Positions 7,026-15,578 of a stretch of 64,000 bases of DNA are shown here, piece by piece. Position numbers and translations under genes: made by a program. The DNA is taken from NCBI GenBank assembly GCA_040403095.1, contig JBBALI010000003.1:99937-163936 (forward strand). Reading direction: 5' to 3'. This stretch comes from JAQVCM01 sp040403095 (GTDB lineage: Bacteria; Bacteroidota; Bacteroidia; Flavobacteriales_D; Crocinitomicaceae). The notes beneath the pieces are model-generated. The model had not been told where the DNA came from and ran no database searches. It saw only the letters and a list, made by a program, of their open reading frames with translations. Within the stretch, counting starts at the first letter, position 1. Each line of letters starts with the position of its first letter.

Positions 7026-9284
7026 TTATTTTCTAATCAAGTGCAAAAATCCGTGACCTTCTAATACTTGATTGTTATAACCTGAAATTTTGTATTGAAT
7101 AAAATAAACACCTTCGCTTACTTCCATTCCATTGGCTTTACCATCCCATGCTGGTGTTGGGTTGATTCCACTTCCTGAGTATACAATATCACCCCAACGG
7201 TTAAAGATTGTAAACTCAACATTCAACGCATTGGTTGTCGTTAAGAAATAAGTTTCATTTGCTTTGTTTACATCTCCATCAGGCGTAAACACATTTGGAA
7301 TTTCTACTGTTGGAATTGGGTATTGACAAGTTCCATCATTTAATTGAGCATTGGGATCGTAGTTGATTGCAACTGGATCTGTACAACCACAAACTGCTAT
7401 TGTGATATTTACAAAGGAGGTATCACTACAGCCATTTGCACTTGCAATTAATCTTATAACTGAATTTGCTGTATAAGTTTGTGTTTGAGAACTTAAATCA
7501 TTCACATTCGCCGTTTGTCCATTTCCAAAATCCCAAGCGTAAGAGGTAGAATTTTGACTGTTATTGGTAAACGTTACAGTCAAAGGCGTACAACCAGAAG
7601 ACGCACTTGGTGAGAAGTTCGCGATGGGTGCTAAGTCTTGATTTACTAAAATACTGTCATTGACTACACAAACATTGTCCGTAATTGTAAAGTAATACCA
7701 GCCTGCAGATAAATTCTGGAAAACGGATGCATTGATTGAGTTTGTGCTGTTTGCGCCTGGTCCAATCCAATTGTAAATTGGTGTACCAGAAAATCCTGAA
7801 GCAAAACCAAGAACTGTTCCTGTAGGATTACATGCAGATGCTGGATATTGCAACATAGAATCAATGGCCAAAGTTTGATTCAATGTAATAGTTACAGTAT
7901 CTGTCATTTGAAATCCACATTGGTCTGTCGCAGTAACAATATAATTCGTTGGTCCATTTATTGAAACATCTCCAAACGCTGGACTTCCCGTTTGTCCATT
8001 ACTCCAAGAGTAAGTATAGGGTGCAAAACCACCTGTTGCAGCGGCCGTCATTTGAATTGAATCATTGGCACAGAGTGCAGTAGGATCGTTTTCGTTTATT
8101 GTAATATTTGGTTTGTCTAAAATATAAACAGTTCCTTCTGAAACCAAGGTATCGCCGCAAATATTGACAATATAAACAGTCAAAGTTACTGACTCAGGAC
8201 CTTCAGTCAATCCATCTTGAACAGGAGTAAGTGTTATAACCACTGTATCTTGTCCAGGTAAAAATGTTACTGGATTTAACAATAAATTATAGTCAGTTCC
8301 TTCAATGGCAGTTCCTGTGATGTCATAATTCACAATTAAAGTGTCATCCATTTGAGTTTCCGGTCTTGTAAATATGAAATTGGCATCTGTACATCCTTCA
8401 ATTACAGTAGAATCACCAGTAACTGTAGCAACGCTAACATCTACTGCATCAGATGTAAAAGAACCTGATTGCAAAAGTACCCATGAATCAAAAGCTGTAT
8501 CACCTCCATCTGCAACGGCAAATTTGAAATGATAACTTTCTCCGCAGACTACTTCAAAAGTAATGTTCATCAAAACAGTCATTCCATCTGCTTGAAAATC
8601 TGCGCCTGGGGCATTGTTGAAATAAATATTATTGCTTGCCCAGTTCGGGTCTAAACTTGAACAGTTTGTTACAAACCCATTGCCACCCACTGTACCATTG
8701 TTAACTGTATTAATTGAAATGGGAATGTTTGTACCTGGAATTAATGCCAAATTGGTATTATTGTATGTTCCGCCTCCAGCAGTTAATGCAGTAACGAAGA
8801 ATCCAAAAACGTCATTTACAGAACCACATACATATTCGTTGTACTCTTCACTCCCGAAAAGGAAATTGAAACTTACTGTGTTTCCAGCTGGGATAAAATC
8901 GAATTCTAATTTTCCAACATCAAAAGTTGAGAAGCCAGCAATAGCGTCCAAATCTGGGTCGTTAGATAAAGTACCACCAGTAAACGCAACGGTGCTACTT
9001 CCTGAGTTATTTGGACCAACCAAACCAGAAACAGCCCCACTCGCCATAACTAAGCCTGATGAAAATGGAATTTGTGTTCCTGTGTAATTAAAACTTCCAA
9101 TTTGATTTCCTGAATAACCTGTCAATCCGTTGTAAGTTACGTTCGAAACTTGTACACCCGGACCAATCAATACATTTTGAACATATTGAGCTGGAGTCAT
9201 TGTGCTTGAGACAGTTACTTGTGCATTGACATGCGAGAAAATGTATAAAAAACCAACTAAAAGAAGTAATGATATTTTTTTCAT
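7026..9284 (-). CDS. large secreted protein: choice-of-anchor L domain and T9SS type B sorting domain
   Basis: This 752-residue protein has a signal peptide (residues 1-21, ending VNA). An N-terminal choice-of-anchor L region (about 25-275) follows, with FLFGSEEYNEYVCGSVNDVFGFFV and a later DGMTVLMNITFEV. A Calx-beta-like stretch comes next (about 280-390), with TDYNLLLNPVTFLPGQDT. Then come Ig/SprB-like repeats and a PKD-type domain (SYAWDFGNGQTA). The C-terminus is the gliding-motility-associated (CHU_C, type B) sorting domain: IPNVFTPDGD, FNRWGDIVY, WDGKANG and EGVYFIQYKI. It should be exported by Sec and then T9SS and attached to the cell surface. Ligands are unknown; adhesion is a common role of such proteins. 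Confidence 0.88.
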   Translation of the reverse strand: MKKISLLLLVGFLYIFSHVNAQVTVSSTMTPAQYVQNVLIGPGVQVSNVTYNGLTGYSGNQIGSFNYTGTQIPFSSGLVMASGAVSGLVGPNNSGSSTVAFTGGTLSNDPDLDAIAGFSTFDVGKLEFDFIPAGNTVSFNFLFGSEEYNEYVCGSVNDVFGFFVTALTAGGGTYNNTNLALIPGTNIPISINTVNNGTVGGNGFVTNCSSLDPNWASNNIYFNNAPGADFQADGMTVLMNITFEVVCGESYHFKFAVADGGDTAFDSWVLLQSGSFTSDAVDVSVATVTGDSTVIEGCTDANFIFTRPETQMDDTLIVNYDITGTAIEGTDYNLLLNPVTFLPGQDTVVITLTPVQDGLTEGPESVTLTVYIVNICGDTLVSEGTVYILDKPNITINENDPTALCANDSIQMTAAATGGFAPYTYSWSNGQTGSPAFGDVSINGPTNYIVTATDQCGFQMTDTVTITLNQTLAIDSMLQYPASACNPTGTVLGFASGFSGTPIYNWIGPGANSTNSINASVFQNLSAGWYYFTITDNVCVVNDSILVNQDLAPIANFSPSASSGCTPLTVTFTNNSQNSTSYAWDFGNGQTANVNDLSSQTQTYTANSVIRLIASANGCSDTSFVNITIAVCGCTDPVAINYDPNAQLNDGTCQYPIPTVEIPNVFTPDGDVNKANETYFLTTTNALNVEFTIFNRWGDIVYSGSGINPTPAWDGKANGMEVSEGVYFIQYKISGYNNQVLEGHGFLHLIRK

Positions 9285-9438
9285 GTGATTTGTTTTTTTA
9301 CAAGACTTTGAAACACAATATTTGGTTGCACGTCTTGAATATTATTGCGAAATTAATGTAATTTTGACAATTGTAAAACTTGAAAGTCAATTTTAAGTTT
9401 TATTGAACTGAAAATTACAAAATAATTCATAAAATAAC

Positions 9439-10827
9439 ATGGAAAATACGCAACATTTTATCCAAAATCACAAAGAACAATTTTTAAACGAATTGATTGA
9501 TTTACTTAAAATTCCTTCCATTTCTGCTGATCCTGCATACGCAAAAAATGTGCATGATTGTGCGCAAATTGTGGCTACTCACTTGACTTCGGCTGGAGCT
9601 GACAATGTTCAAATCTTTCAAACTGCTGGTTATCCAATCGTTTATGGTGAGAAAATCATTGATGCTTCGTTGCCTACAGTTTTGGTTTATGGACATTACG
9701 ATGTGCAACCTGCCGATCCAATCGAATTGTGGCATAGTCCAGCATTTGAACCAGTTATAAAAACTACGCCCATTCATCCCGAAGGAGCGATTTTTGCGCG
9801 TGGTGCTTGCGACGACAAAGGACAAATGTTTATGCATGTCAAAGCTTTCGAAGCCATGGTGAAATCGGGCGAATTGGCTTGCAATGCAAAATTCATGATC
9901 GAAGGTGAAGAGGAGGTTGGAAGTGCCAATTTGGGAATTTTTGTTGCTGAACACAAAGAACTATTAAAAGCTGAAATCATTTTGGTTTCTGATACTGGAA
10001 TGTTGTCAAATGATACGCCATCAATTACGACTGGTTTGCGTGGATTGAGTTATGTGGAAGTTGAAGTCACTGGTCCAAACCGTGATTTACATTCAGGTCT
10101 TTACGGTGGATGTGTGGCCAATCCAATCAATGTATTGACGAAGATGATTGCTTCCTTGCACGATGAAAACAATCACATTACCATTCCAGGATTTTACGAT
10201 AAAGTATTGGAACTTTCTCAAGCTGAACGCGCTGAAATGGCCAAAGCACCTTTCAGTCATGAAAAATATTGCGAAGCGTTAGATATTGAAAATGTGTATG
10301 GTGAAACGGGTTATTCTACGCCAGAACGTGGTTCAATTCGTCCGACTTTGGACGTAAATGGAATTTGGGGCGGATATACTGGCGAAGGCGCAAAAACAGT
10401 AATCGCTTCCAAAGCATATGCGAAAATCTCCATGCGTTTGGTTCCTCATCAATTGCCTGACGAAATTACTGAGCTTTTCCAAAAACATTTTGAATCGCTT
10501 GCACCAGCAGGAACGCGTATTGTGGTAACTCCGCATCATGGTGGTGATCCTGTAGTGACGCCAATCGATTCTATCGGTTATCAAGCTGCAAGTTTGGCTT
10601 ACGAAACGACTTTCGGGAAAAAACCAATTCCAGTAAGAAGTGGCGGAAGTATTCCAATCGTGGCTTTGTTTGAAAAAGAATTGGGATTGAAAACTGTGAT
10701 GATGGGATTTGGTTTGGATTCTGATGCCATTCACTCTCCGAACGAACATTATGGTTTGTTCAATTTTTATAAAGGAATTGAAACGATTCCATATTTCTAC
10801 AAGCATTTTGCTGAATTATCCAAATAG
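9439..10827 (+). CDS. M20 family dipeptidase/metallopeptidase
   Basis: This 462-residue cytoplasmic-looking enzyme carries the two-zinc M20 site: His86 and Asp88 in VYGHYDVQPADP, Asp125/Asp126 in RGACDDKG, the acidic triple EGEEEVGS (157-159), an Asp in VSDTGM, and a C-terminal His in SDAIHSPNEHYG. A dimerisation domain lies between the metal-binding halves (GLRGLSYVEVEVTGPNRDLHSG). Length and motifs fit the carnosinase-like/CNDP dipeptidase branch, which hydrolyses short peptides. Two genes on the same strand follow closely, but they look unrelated in function. Confidence 0.9.
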   Translation: MENTQHFIQNHKEQFLNELIDLLKIPSISADPAYAKNVHDCAQIVATHLTSAGADNVQIFQTAGYPIVYGEKIIDASLPTVLVYGHYDVQPADPIELWHSPAFEPVIKTTPIHPEGAIFARGACDDKGQMFMHVKAFEAMVKSGELACNAKFMIEGEEEVGSANLGIFVAEHKELLKAEIILVSDTGMLSNDTPSITTGLRGLSYVEVEVTGPNRDLHSGLYGGCVANPINVLTKMIASLHDENNHITIPGFYDKVLELSQAERAEMAKAPFSHEKYCEALDIENVYGETGYSTPERGSIRPTLDVNGIWGGYTGEGAKTVIASKAYAKISMRLVPHQLPDEITELFQKHFESLAPAGTRIVVTPHHGGDPVVTPIDSIGYQAASLAYETTFGKKPIPVRSGGSIPIVALFEKELGLKTVMMGFGLDSDAIHSPNEHYGLFNFYKGIETIPYFYKHFAELSK

Positions 10828-10836
10828 TTTTACGCG

Positions 10837-11310
10837 ATGAAAATAGTCAATTGGATTGCCATTTTTGTATTAATTTTCTCTTTACAAGGATGTTTTGAAT
10901 TTGAAAATGTCGATTTCAAAGGCATTGAAAGTGTGAAGTTGCCCAAAATGGATGACAAAGAAATTTTGGTTGATTTGAGTTTCAAATTGGAAAACCCCAA
11001 TAATTTCAACATCAAATTGAAGCCATCACAGATTGATGTTTTCGTGTCTGACAAGAAAATGGGAACAGTCCATTTAGACAAGAAAATTGTTTTCAAGAAG
11101 AAAAAGGAAAATGTGTACAGCACACAGATCAAAGTGAAATTGGAAGACGGTGCTTTCTTTTCACTGTTTAAATTGGTGACGAAAGATGAAATTCCTGTAA
11201 GATTCAAAGGCAAAATCAAAGGTTCAGTTTTTGGAATTTCAAAAAAAATCGACATCGACCAAGTCAAAAATTTCAGTGGCAAAGATTTGAATTTCTTGAA
11301 AAAACCATGA
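10837..11310 (+). CDS. LEA type 2 (WHy-like) lipoprotein
   Basis: This 157-residue protein begins with a lipoprotein signal (FSLQGC, Cys19). The mature domain reads as a single LEA_2/WHy beta-sandwich: VDLSFKLENPNNFNIKLKPSQIDVFV, then KMGTVHLDKKIVF, and a second half with IPVRFKGKIKGSVFGISKKI. The NPN motif after the first long strand is typical of this family. The family is linked to desiccation or stress responses in plants, but its bacterial role is unclear. The gene starts nine bases after the peptidase stop and overlaps the next gene by four bases. Confidence 0.78.
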   Translation: MKIVNWIAIFVLIFSLQGCFEFENVDFKGIESVKLPKMDDKEILVDLSFKLENPNNFNIKLKPSQIDVFVSDKKMGTVHLDKKIVFKKKKENVYSTQIKVKLEDGAFFSLFKLVTKDEIPVRFKGKIKGSVFGISKKIDIDQVKNFSGKDLNFLKKP

Positions 11311-11864
11311 TTCCAAATTTTGAGTTCGCAGCTAACGGTTTAGCGACAAAAACATTCACAGCTTTGAATATTACTGATTTCAACGCTGCTTGTTTCCATG
11401 TTCAAAACTTAAAATACGGAAGAATTTCAAATCCTTCAGATTTCACTTTGGTCTTGAGAGAAAACCAAGGAACATGCTCTTCAAAACACGGTTTGTTGGC
11501 GCTTTTAACAGAGGAAAATGCGCAAAGTGACATTCATTTGATGGTAGGTATTTTTTTGATGTCTGCTGAAACGCATCCAGCGGTCGGCCCGATTTTAGCT
11601 CAAAACGGTTTGAAATCCATTCCTGAAGCGCACGGATATTTTCGTTATAATGGAAAACGGTATGATTTCACCGCAAAAGGCAAAAGCATCGAGACAATTG
11701 AGCCGTTTATCGTGAGAGAACAACGATGCGAGCCAAACCAAATGATTGAATGGAAACCCATGATTCACAAACATTACCTTGAAGGCTGGCTCAAACGACA
11801 AAATCTTTCTTTTACTGCTGAAGAAATTTGGGAAATTCGAGAAGCTTGTATTGCGGTTTTGTGA
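11307..11864 (+). CDS. conserved hypothetical protein with a possible Cys-His active site
   Basis: This 185-residue protein has no signal peptide or membrane segment. The segment ENQGTCSSKHGLLALL (about residues 50-65) puts a cysteine at the start of a helix after a Gly, which resembles transglutaminase/arylamine-acetyltransferase nucleophile sites. A later HGYFRYNGKRYDFT could supply His and Asp. This is a resemblance only, and I cannot name the family. It starts inside the stop of the LEA-type lipoprotein gene (ATGA), so the two are translationally coupled. Confidence 0.65.
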   Translation: MIPNFEFAANGLATKTFTALNITDFNAACFHVQNLKYGRISNPSDFTLVLRENQGTCSSKHGLLALLTEENAQSDIHLMVGIFLMSAETHPAVGPILAQNGLKSIPEAHGYFRYNGKRYDFTAKGKSIETIEPFIVREQRCEPNQMIEWKPMIHKHYLEGWLKRQNLSFTAEEIWEIREACIAVL

Positions 11865-11879
11865 GGGAGACATTAGACC

Positions 11880-11921
11880 AAAGACATTAGAAATTAGACT
11901 TTTTAATTGTCTTTTTGTTTA
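11880..11921 (+). terminator. possible terminator after the 9439-11864 gene cluster
   Basis: AAAGACATTA near 11881 can pair with TAATTGTCTTT near 11905-11915, and a T-rich run follows. The stem includes a direct repeat (AGACATTAGA at 11869-11878 and 11882-11891), so part of the pairing may be accidental. Confidence 0.45.
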
Positions 11922-11996
11922 AGAAATTCGATTCAATTTAAATTACCACTCTGACAACATTTATCATATAAATTTGTCTTACTAATAAACATTCGT

Positions 11997-12581
11997 ATGA
12001 TTCGATTCCTATTTCTCTGCATTTTTCTGCCTCAATGTTTGCTTTCACAAAAAGATACGATTTTCAGCGCAGAAGAATATTGGAAAATCAATCTTAATAA
12101 TCAACGTAGTATTAACAAATCGGGAATGTACACCTTGTTGGGTTGGTCTAGCACAAACATCATTGCGGGCACAATTGCTTCCACACAAACCGAAGGTTCA
12201 GCGCGTTATTTTCATCAAATGAACGCAATGTGGAATACGGTGAATTTGGGTTTATCCATTGGAGGTTTGTTGCAAGAGCGAAAACTTAAAATTAAAAGTC
12301 TTGAGGATCTAAACACCAGACAGAAAAAATTGGAAAAAATATTTCTCATCAATGGTGGCTTAGATTTAGTTTACATGGGCGTTGGCACTGGATTGCTATT
12401 ATCAAAAAATGATACGGACACCAAGCAAGGCTACGGACAAAGTTTATTGCTACAAGGTGGATTTCTGATGCTTTTCGACGGAACAATGTACTTTTTGCAT
12501 AAAAGTAATCGGATCAGAGAATATAGAAATATAGATTTTAAGATTGGATTTCAGTCAATTGGAGTGCGATATTCTTTTTAG
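11997..12581 (+). CDS. hypothetical membrane-associated protein (DUF6992-like)
   Basis: This 194-residue protein has a signal peptide (CLLSQ, about residues 1-18). The mature part has four weakly hydrophobic, Gly-rich segments (about 42-58, 78-92, 114-132 and 145-165). The overall pattern resembles small Bacteroidota proteins annotated as DUF6992, but I hold that only tentatively. It ends IGVRYSF, a terminal aromatic as in outer-membrane proteins. It stands alone; the gap after it (12582-12747) holds A/T-rich near-repeats of the type ATCTAAAAATC and an operator. Confidence 0.6.
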   Translation: MIRFLFLCIFLPQCLLSQKDTIFSAEEYWKINLNNQRSINKSGMYTLLGWSSTNIIAGTIASTQTEGSARYFHQMNAMWNTVNLGLSIGGLLQERKLKIKSLEDLNTRQKKLEKIFLINGGLDLVYMGVGTGLLLSKNDTDTKQGYGQSLLLQGGFLMLFDGTMYFLHKSNRIREYRNIDFKIGFQSIGVRYSF

Positions 12582-12720
12582 GGAATAAGGCATAGGCACT
12601 AGGAAATATTGGGTTTTCGAAAGACAATCTTTCTAAAAATCCAACGATCTAAAAATCGAATAATCCAAATTTTACCATTTTTTCACATTTAATTTAATCA
12701 CCAATTAAATTTATTCATTT

Positions 12721-12737
12721 ACTTTGCAATTCAAAGT
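12721..12737 (+). promoter_or_regulatory. operator copy 1 for the adjacent winged-helix regulator
   Basis: ACTTTGCAATTCAAAGT is an inverted repeat (ACTTTG, 5 bp, CAAAGT) followed by GCTTTTA. The same site with its centre reversed, and the same GCTTTTA, occurs at 13691-13707. It overlaps a TTTACTTTGC promoter-like sequence and lies 10 bp before the ATG at 12748, which suggests repression by blocking polymerase. Confidence 0.6.
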
Positions 12738-12747
12738 GCTTTTAGCT

Positions 12748-13383
12748 ATGGATCAAAAAGAAAAAGATTATTTACAAGATTTAACGGAAATTCGTTCGAT
12801 GATGGAAAAATCATCTCGATTTATTTCATTGAGTGGTTTGGCAGGTGTATTTGCTGGAGTTTTCGCCTTGGCGGGTTCGATTTCAGCGTATTACATCCTT
12901 AAAAATTTCTACATAGCCATTTGGTATGAAAACGATATCATCCAATTATCGAAAGATTTGGTGTTGCATTTGTTTTTAGTTGCGATGGCAGTATTGTTTT
13001 TGTCGCTGTTTTTCGGCTACTATTTCACCACCAAAAAAGCAAAGAAATTGGGCCATAAAACCTGGAACAAGACTTCGCGACTGATGCTTATCAACTTGGC
13101 TATTCCATTGTTTGCGGGTGGTATTTTTTGTGTTTCGCTTTTTCTGCATGGAAATCTAGGATTAATCGCACCAACTACCTTGATTTTTTACGGTTTAGCC
13201 TTGGTAAATGGAAGTAAATTCACATTGAATGATATTAAATATTTGGGCTATTGCGAAATGCTTCTAGGTTTAATCGCCACTTTTTTCATCGGCTGGGGAT
13301 TGTGGTTTTGGGCTTTCGGATTCGGAATTTTACACATTGTTTACGGAATTTCCATGTATTATAAATACGAACACAAACAATGA
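12748..13383 (+). CDS. hypothetical integral membrane protein co-encoded with a winged-helix regulator
   Basis: This 211-residue protein has a charged cytoplasmic N-terminus (KEKDYLQDLTEIRSMMEKSSR) and then about six transmembrane helices: LSGLAGVFAGVFALAGSI, LVLHLFLVAMAVLFLSLFFGYYF, LAIPLFAGGIFCVSLFL, LIAPTTLIFYGLALV, EMLLGLIATFFIGWGLWFWAFGF and others. I know no named family for it. The ATG at 12748 is preferred because an upstream TTG at 12724 would lie inside the operator. The regulator gene starts in its stop codon (ATGA overlap), and the same operator precedes this gene and the DUF4173 gene downstream, so all three form one regulon. Confidence 0.75.
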   Translation: MDQKEKDYLQDLTEIRSMMEKSSRFISLSGLAGVFAGVFALAGSISAYYILKNFYIAIWYENDIIQLSKDLVLHLFLVAMAVLFLSLFFGYYFTTKKAKKLGHKTWNKTSRLMLINLAIPLFAGGIFCVSLFLHGNLGLIAPTTLIFYGLALVNGSKFTLNDIKYLGYCEMLLGLIATFFIGWGLWFWAFGFGILHIVYGISMYYKYEHKQ

Positions 13384-13673
13384 AAGATTTTATCAGTCAG
13401 CTAAATAAGTCCTTCGAAAGTCGGATAAGACTGGGAATCATGTCGGTCTTAATGGTCAATGAATCAATCGATTTTTTGAGCCTCAAGGAGATGTTAGATG
13501 CCAGTGATGGAAACATTGCCAGTCACGTCGCTGCACTAGAAAAAGCGGAATATTTGACCATCGAAAAGAAATTTGTAGGGAAGAAAACCAGCACAACCTA
13601 CACCATTACTCCGTTTGGAAGAGAAGCATTTAACCAACATTTAAACGCCCTTGAACAACTTTTAAAACGCTAA
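13380..13673 (+). CDS. winged helix-turn-helix transcriptional regulator (HTH_34/MarR-like)
   Basis: This 97-residue regulator is essentially one winged-helix domain. The recognition region is LSLKEMLDASDGNIASHVAALEKAEYLTIEKKF, where residues around DGNIASHVAALE form the DNA-reading helix and KTSTTYTITPFGREAF the wing. It has no added ligand domain and is the size of the HTH_34 group found next to membrane proteins in Bacteroidota. Translation is coupled to the upstream membrane protein. The two ACTTTG-N5-CAAAGT sites at 12721 and 13691 are its likely targets, which implies autorepression plus control of the DUF4173 gene. The signal it senses is unknown. Confidence 0.85.
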   Translation: MKDFISQLNKSFESRIRLGIMSVLMVNESIDFLSLKEMLDASDGNIASHVAALEKAEYLTIEKKFVGKKTSTTYTITPFGREAFNQHLNALEQLLKR

Positions 13674-13690
13674 TATTTTTTTGAACTTAC

Positions 13691-13707
13691 ACTTTGAATT
13701 GCAAAGT
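13691..13707 (+). promoter_or_regulatory. operator copy 2, before the DUF4173 gene
   Basis: ACTTTGAATTGCAAAGT followed by GCTTTTA. It is the exact reverse complement of the 17-bp core at 12721-12737 and carries the same downstream heptamer. It lies 29 bp before the ATG of the DUF4173 gene, near a TTACACTTTG promoter-like sequence. Confidence 0.6.
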
Positions 13708-13736
13708 GCTTTTAATTTTAACTAAAAATAAAAACC

Positions 13737-15236
13737 ATGAAAAAGAAAACCATTTTATTATTCGTTTCGGTATTCGCTTACTGCTACTTATTTTACAATC
13801 AAGGAATTGGAATCAATTTTTTGATTTTCAATGTCGTTTTAGTTTTTGCATCCATTTCGATTGATTTTTCTTTGATCAAGCGATTGAACTGGTTGCTCGT
13901 TGCTGCAGGTGCGTTGATTACCGCGACCAGTGCCCTCTTGTACGGCAATCTTTTGTCTGTCATCGGAAACGTGATTTCATTGCTTTTCTTGGCGTATGTG
14001 AGCTACAATCCAAAATCAACCTTGGTTTTTGCTTTTCTTCAATCCGCGTGGACATTGATTAGCAGTATTTTTCTTCAAATTGAAAAAATATTCACGCCCA
14101 AACCATTGAAAGAGGGAGAAACGGATGAAACAAAATCTGAATTTACTTTTGCAGATTTGTTGAAATTCATCATTCCAATCTCGGTTTTAGTAACTTTCTT
14201 TTTGATCTACAAATATTCCAATCCTGTATTCTCAAAGTTCATTGACAACCTCAATTTGGATTTCATTTCTTGGGCATTCGTAGGTTTTATGTTGGTTGGA
14301 TTATACCTTTTATCTGTATTCTATTTTCCAGTCAACAGTCAGCGATTGATTCGTTTAGATGAAACGAGTTCCAATCAACTTTCAGGCGGAATTTTGCCGA
14401 ATGAAAAAGGTATGTTCAAAGATTTGTCCAAAGAAATGGGCGCTGCGATGATGACTTTTGGATTGTTGAATATGTTGCTTTTGCTTGTAAATGTTTTGGA
14501 TTTGAATTTCATTTTTAGCGGCCAAATGAAAAACATCACCAACTATTCACAATATGTTCATCAAGGTATTAACAGTTCGATTTTTTCAGTTGTCATCGCG
14601 ATTTTTGTGATGTTGTACTTCTTTCGCGGAAACTTGAATTATGTTGCCAAAAACAAGCAATTGAAATACATGGCACTTCTATGGATTTTGTTGAATGCCA
14701 TTTTATTGGCGACATGTTTCCACAAAAATTTCTCTTACATCATGGATAGCGGTTTGACATACAAAAGAATCGGCGTTTACTTTTATTTATTCCTGACATT
14801 CATCGCTTTAGTTACCACTTTGTTTAAAATCACGACTTTCAAGAGCAATTGGTTTTTGATTCGATACAATGTTTGGTCCTTGTTTTTGGTGTTGGTTTTC
14901 AGCACTTTGTTTAACTGGGACAAATTGATTTTGGACTACAATATCAAATACAAAGCTACCATCGAACGTGAATATTATCTATTTGAATTAGAAGAAGTAA
15001 GCTATGCATATTTATTGAATCACAGCGATAAAATGCCTCACAATGACAATTATTATTTTATTGGTTTGTCCGAAGATTTATTCAATAAAATGCTAAAAGT
15101 GCGCATTGATAAATTCATGGAAAAACACCAACAAAAAGATTGGCGTTCTTGGAATCTAGAAGACGACCGTATCGTGAATGAAATCCTGAAAACCAGAAAA
15201 TACTTCATGAAGCATCCGGTTTATTTTAACAATTAA
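13737..15236 (+). CDS. DUF4153/DUF4173 family membrane protein
   Basis: This 499-residue polytopic protein has about 11-13 transmembrane segments from residue 5 to about 390, including ILLFVSVFAYCYLFYN, LIFNVVLVFASISI and FIIPISVLVTFFLIYKY. A soluble C-terminal tail of about 110 residues follows (IEREYYLFELEEVSYAYLLNHSDKMP, then KHQQKDWRSWNLEDDRIV). The conserved stretch NPVFSKFIDNLNLDFISWAFVGF and the DKLILDYNIKYK region before the tail fit DUF4173. The function of the family is not known. It has its own copy of the operator found before the regulator transcription unit, so expression is probably coordinated with that unit. Confidence 0.82.
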   Translation: MKKKTILLFVSVFAYCYLFYNQGIGINFLIFNVVLVFASISIDFSLIKRLNWLLVAAGALITATSALLYGNLLSVIGNVISLLFLAYVSYNPKSTLVFAFLQSAWTLISSIFLQIEKIFTPKPLKEGETDETKSEFTFADLLKFIIPISVLVTFFLIYKYSNPVFSKFIDNLNLDFISWAFVGFMLVGLYLLSVFYFPVNSQRLIRLDETSSNQLSGGILPNEKGMFKDLSKEMGAAMMTFGLLNMLLLLVNVLDLNFIFSGQMKNITNYSQYVHQGINSSIFSVVIAIFVMLYFFRGNLNYVAKNKQLKYMALLWILLNAILLATCFHKNFSYIMDSGLTYKRIGVYFYLFLTFIALVTTLFKITTFKSNWFLIRYNVWSLFLVLVFSTLFNWDKLILDYNIKYKATIEREYYLFELEEVSYAYLLNHSDKMPHNDNYYFIGLSEDLFNKMLKVRIDKFMEKHQQKDWRSWNLEDDRIVNEILKTRKYFMKHPVYFNN

Positions 15237-15262
15237 GCGATTTTACATGTTAATTTTTTGAG

Positions 15263-15439
15263 GCTAATCTTTATACACAATCAAAAATATGACCTCATGA
15301 TGCCTTTAGGTATCAAATATTGGTAACGATGGACATAGTCCATCGTGCAAAAAGAGGCGAGAAATTTGTTTTTGGCGTGTGTTTTTGTTTAAAAAGCCAT
15401 GACAAAAACCATTTAAAAAAGATGTATATAAAGATTAGC
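15263..15439 (+). repeat. imperfect inverted repeats enclosing repeat copy 1
   Basis: GCTAATCTTTATACA (15263-15277) is matched by TGTATATAAAGATTAGC (15423-15439), which is its reverse complement apart from a 2-bp insertion. The pair encloses the three-hairpin element at 15299-15409. A direct repeat ATTTAAAAAAGAT...ATTAGC follows at 15411-15439 and 15471-15496. These fill most of the 342-bp gap between the DUF4173 and gamma-carbonic-anhydrase genes. Confidence 0.55.
15299..15409 (+). repeat. three-hairpin intergenic element, copy 1
   Basis: Hairpin A: GATGCC ttta GGTATC (15299-15314). Linker AAATATTGGTAA. Hairpin B: CGATGGAC ata GTCCATCG (15327-15345). A 22-nt spacer follows. Hairpin C is 42 nt (15368-15409), opening GTTTTTGGCGTG and closing CATGACAAAAAC. 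The order, linker length and hairpin C length are shared with copies at 17791-17914 and 21182-21301. It contains no credible reading frame. Confidence 0.8.
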
Positions 15440-15578
15440 TTTTTAGGACCATTTTTTTTGTGAAAAGACAATTTAAAAAAGATAGAAAACATTAGCAGAC
15501 GCAATAAATTCAAACTTTTCCCTTACATTTGAAAGCAAACAATTTCACTGAAAAATTGAAATTTAAAATCAAGGTAAA

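Noticed and set aside
8632..9087. 151-residue plus-strand frame inside the T9SS type B gene
   Set aside because: Pro/Val-rich shadow of a Gly/Asn/Thr-rich beta protein; the minus-strand gene has signal peptide, domains and terminator.
10333..10806. 157-residue minus-strand frame inside the M20 peptidase gene
   Set aside because: Antisense to conserved zinc-site sequence; no supporting context.
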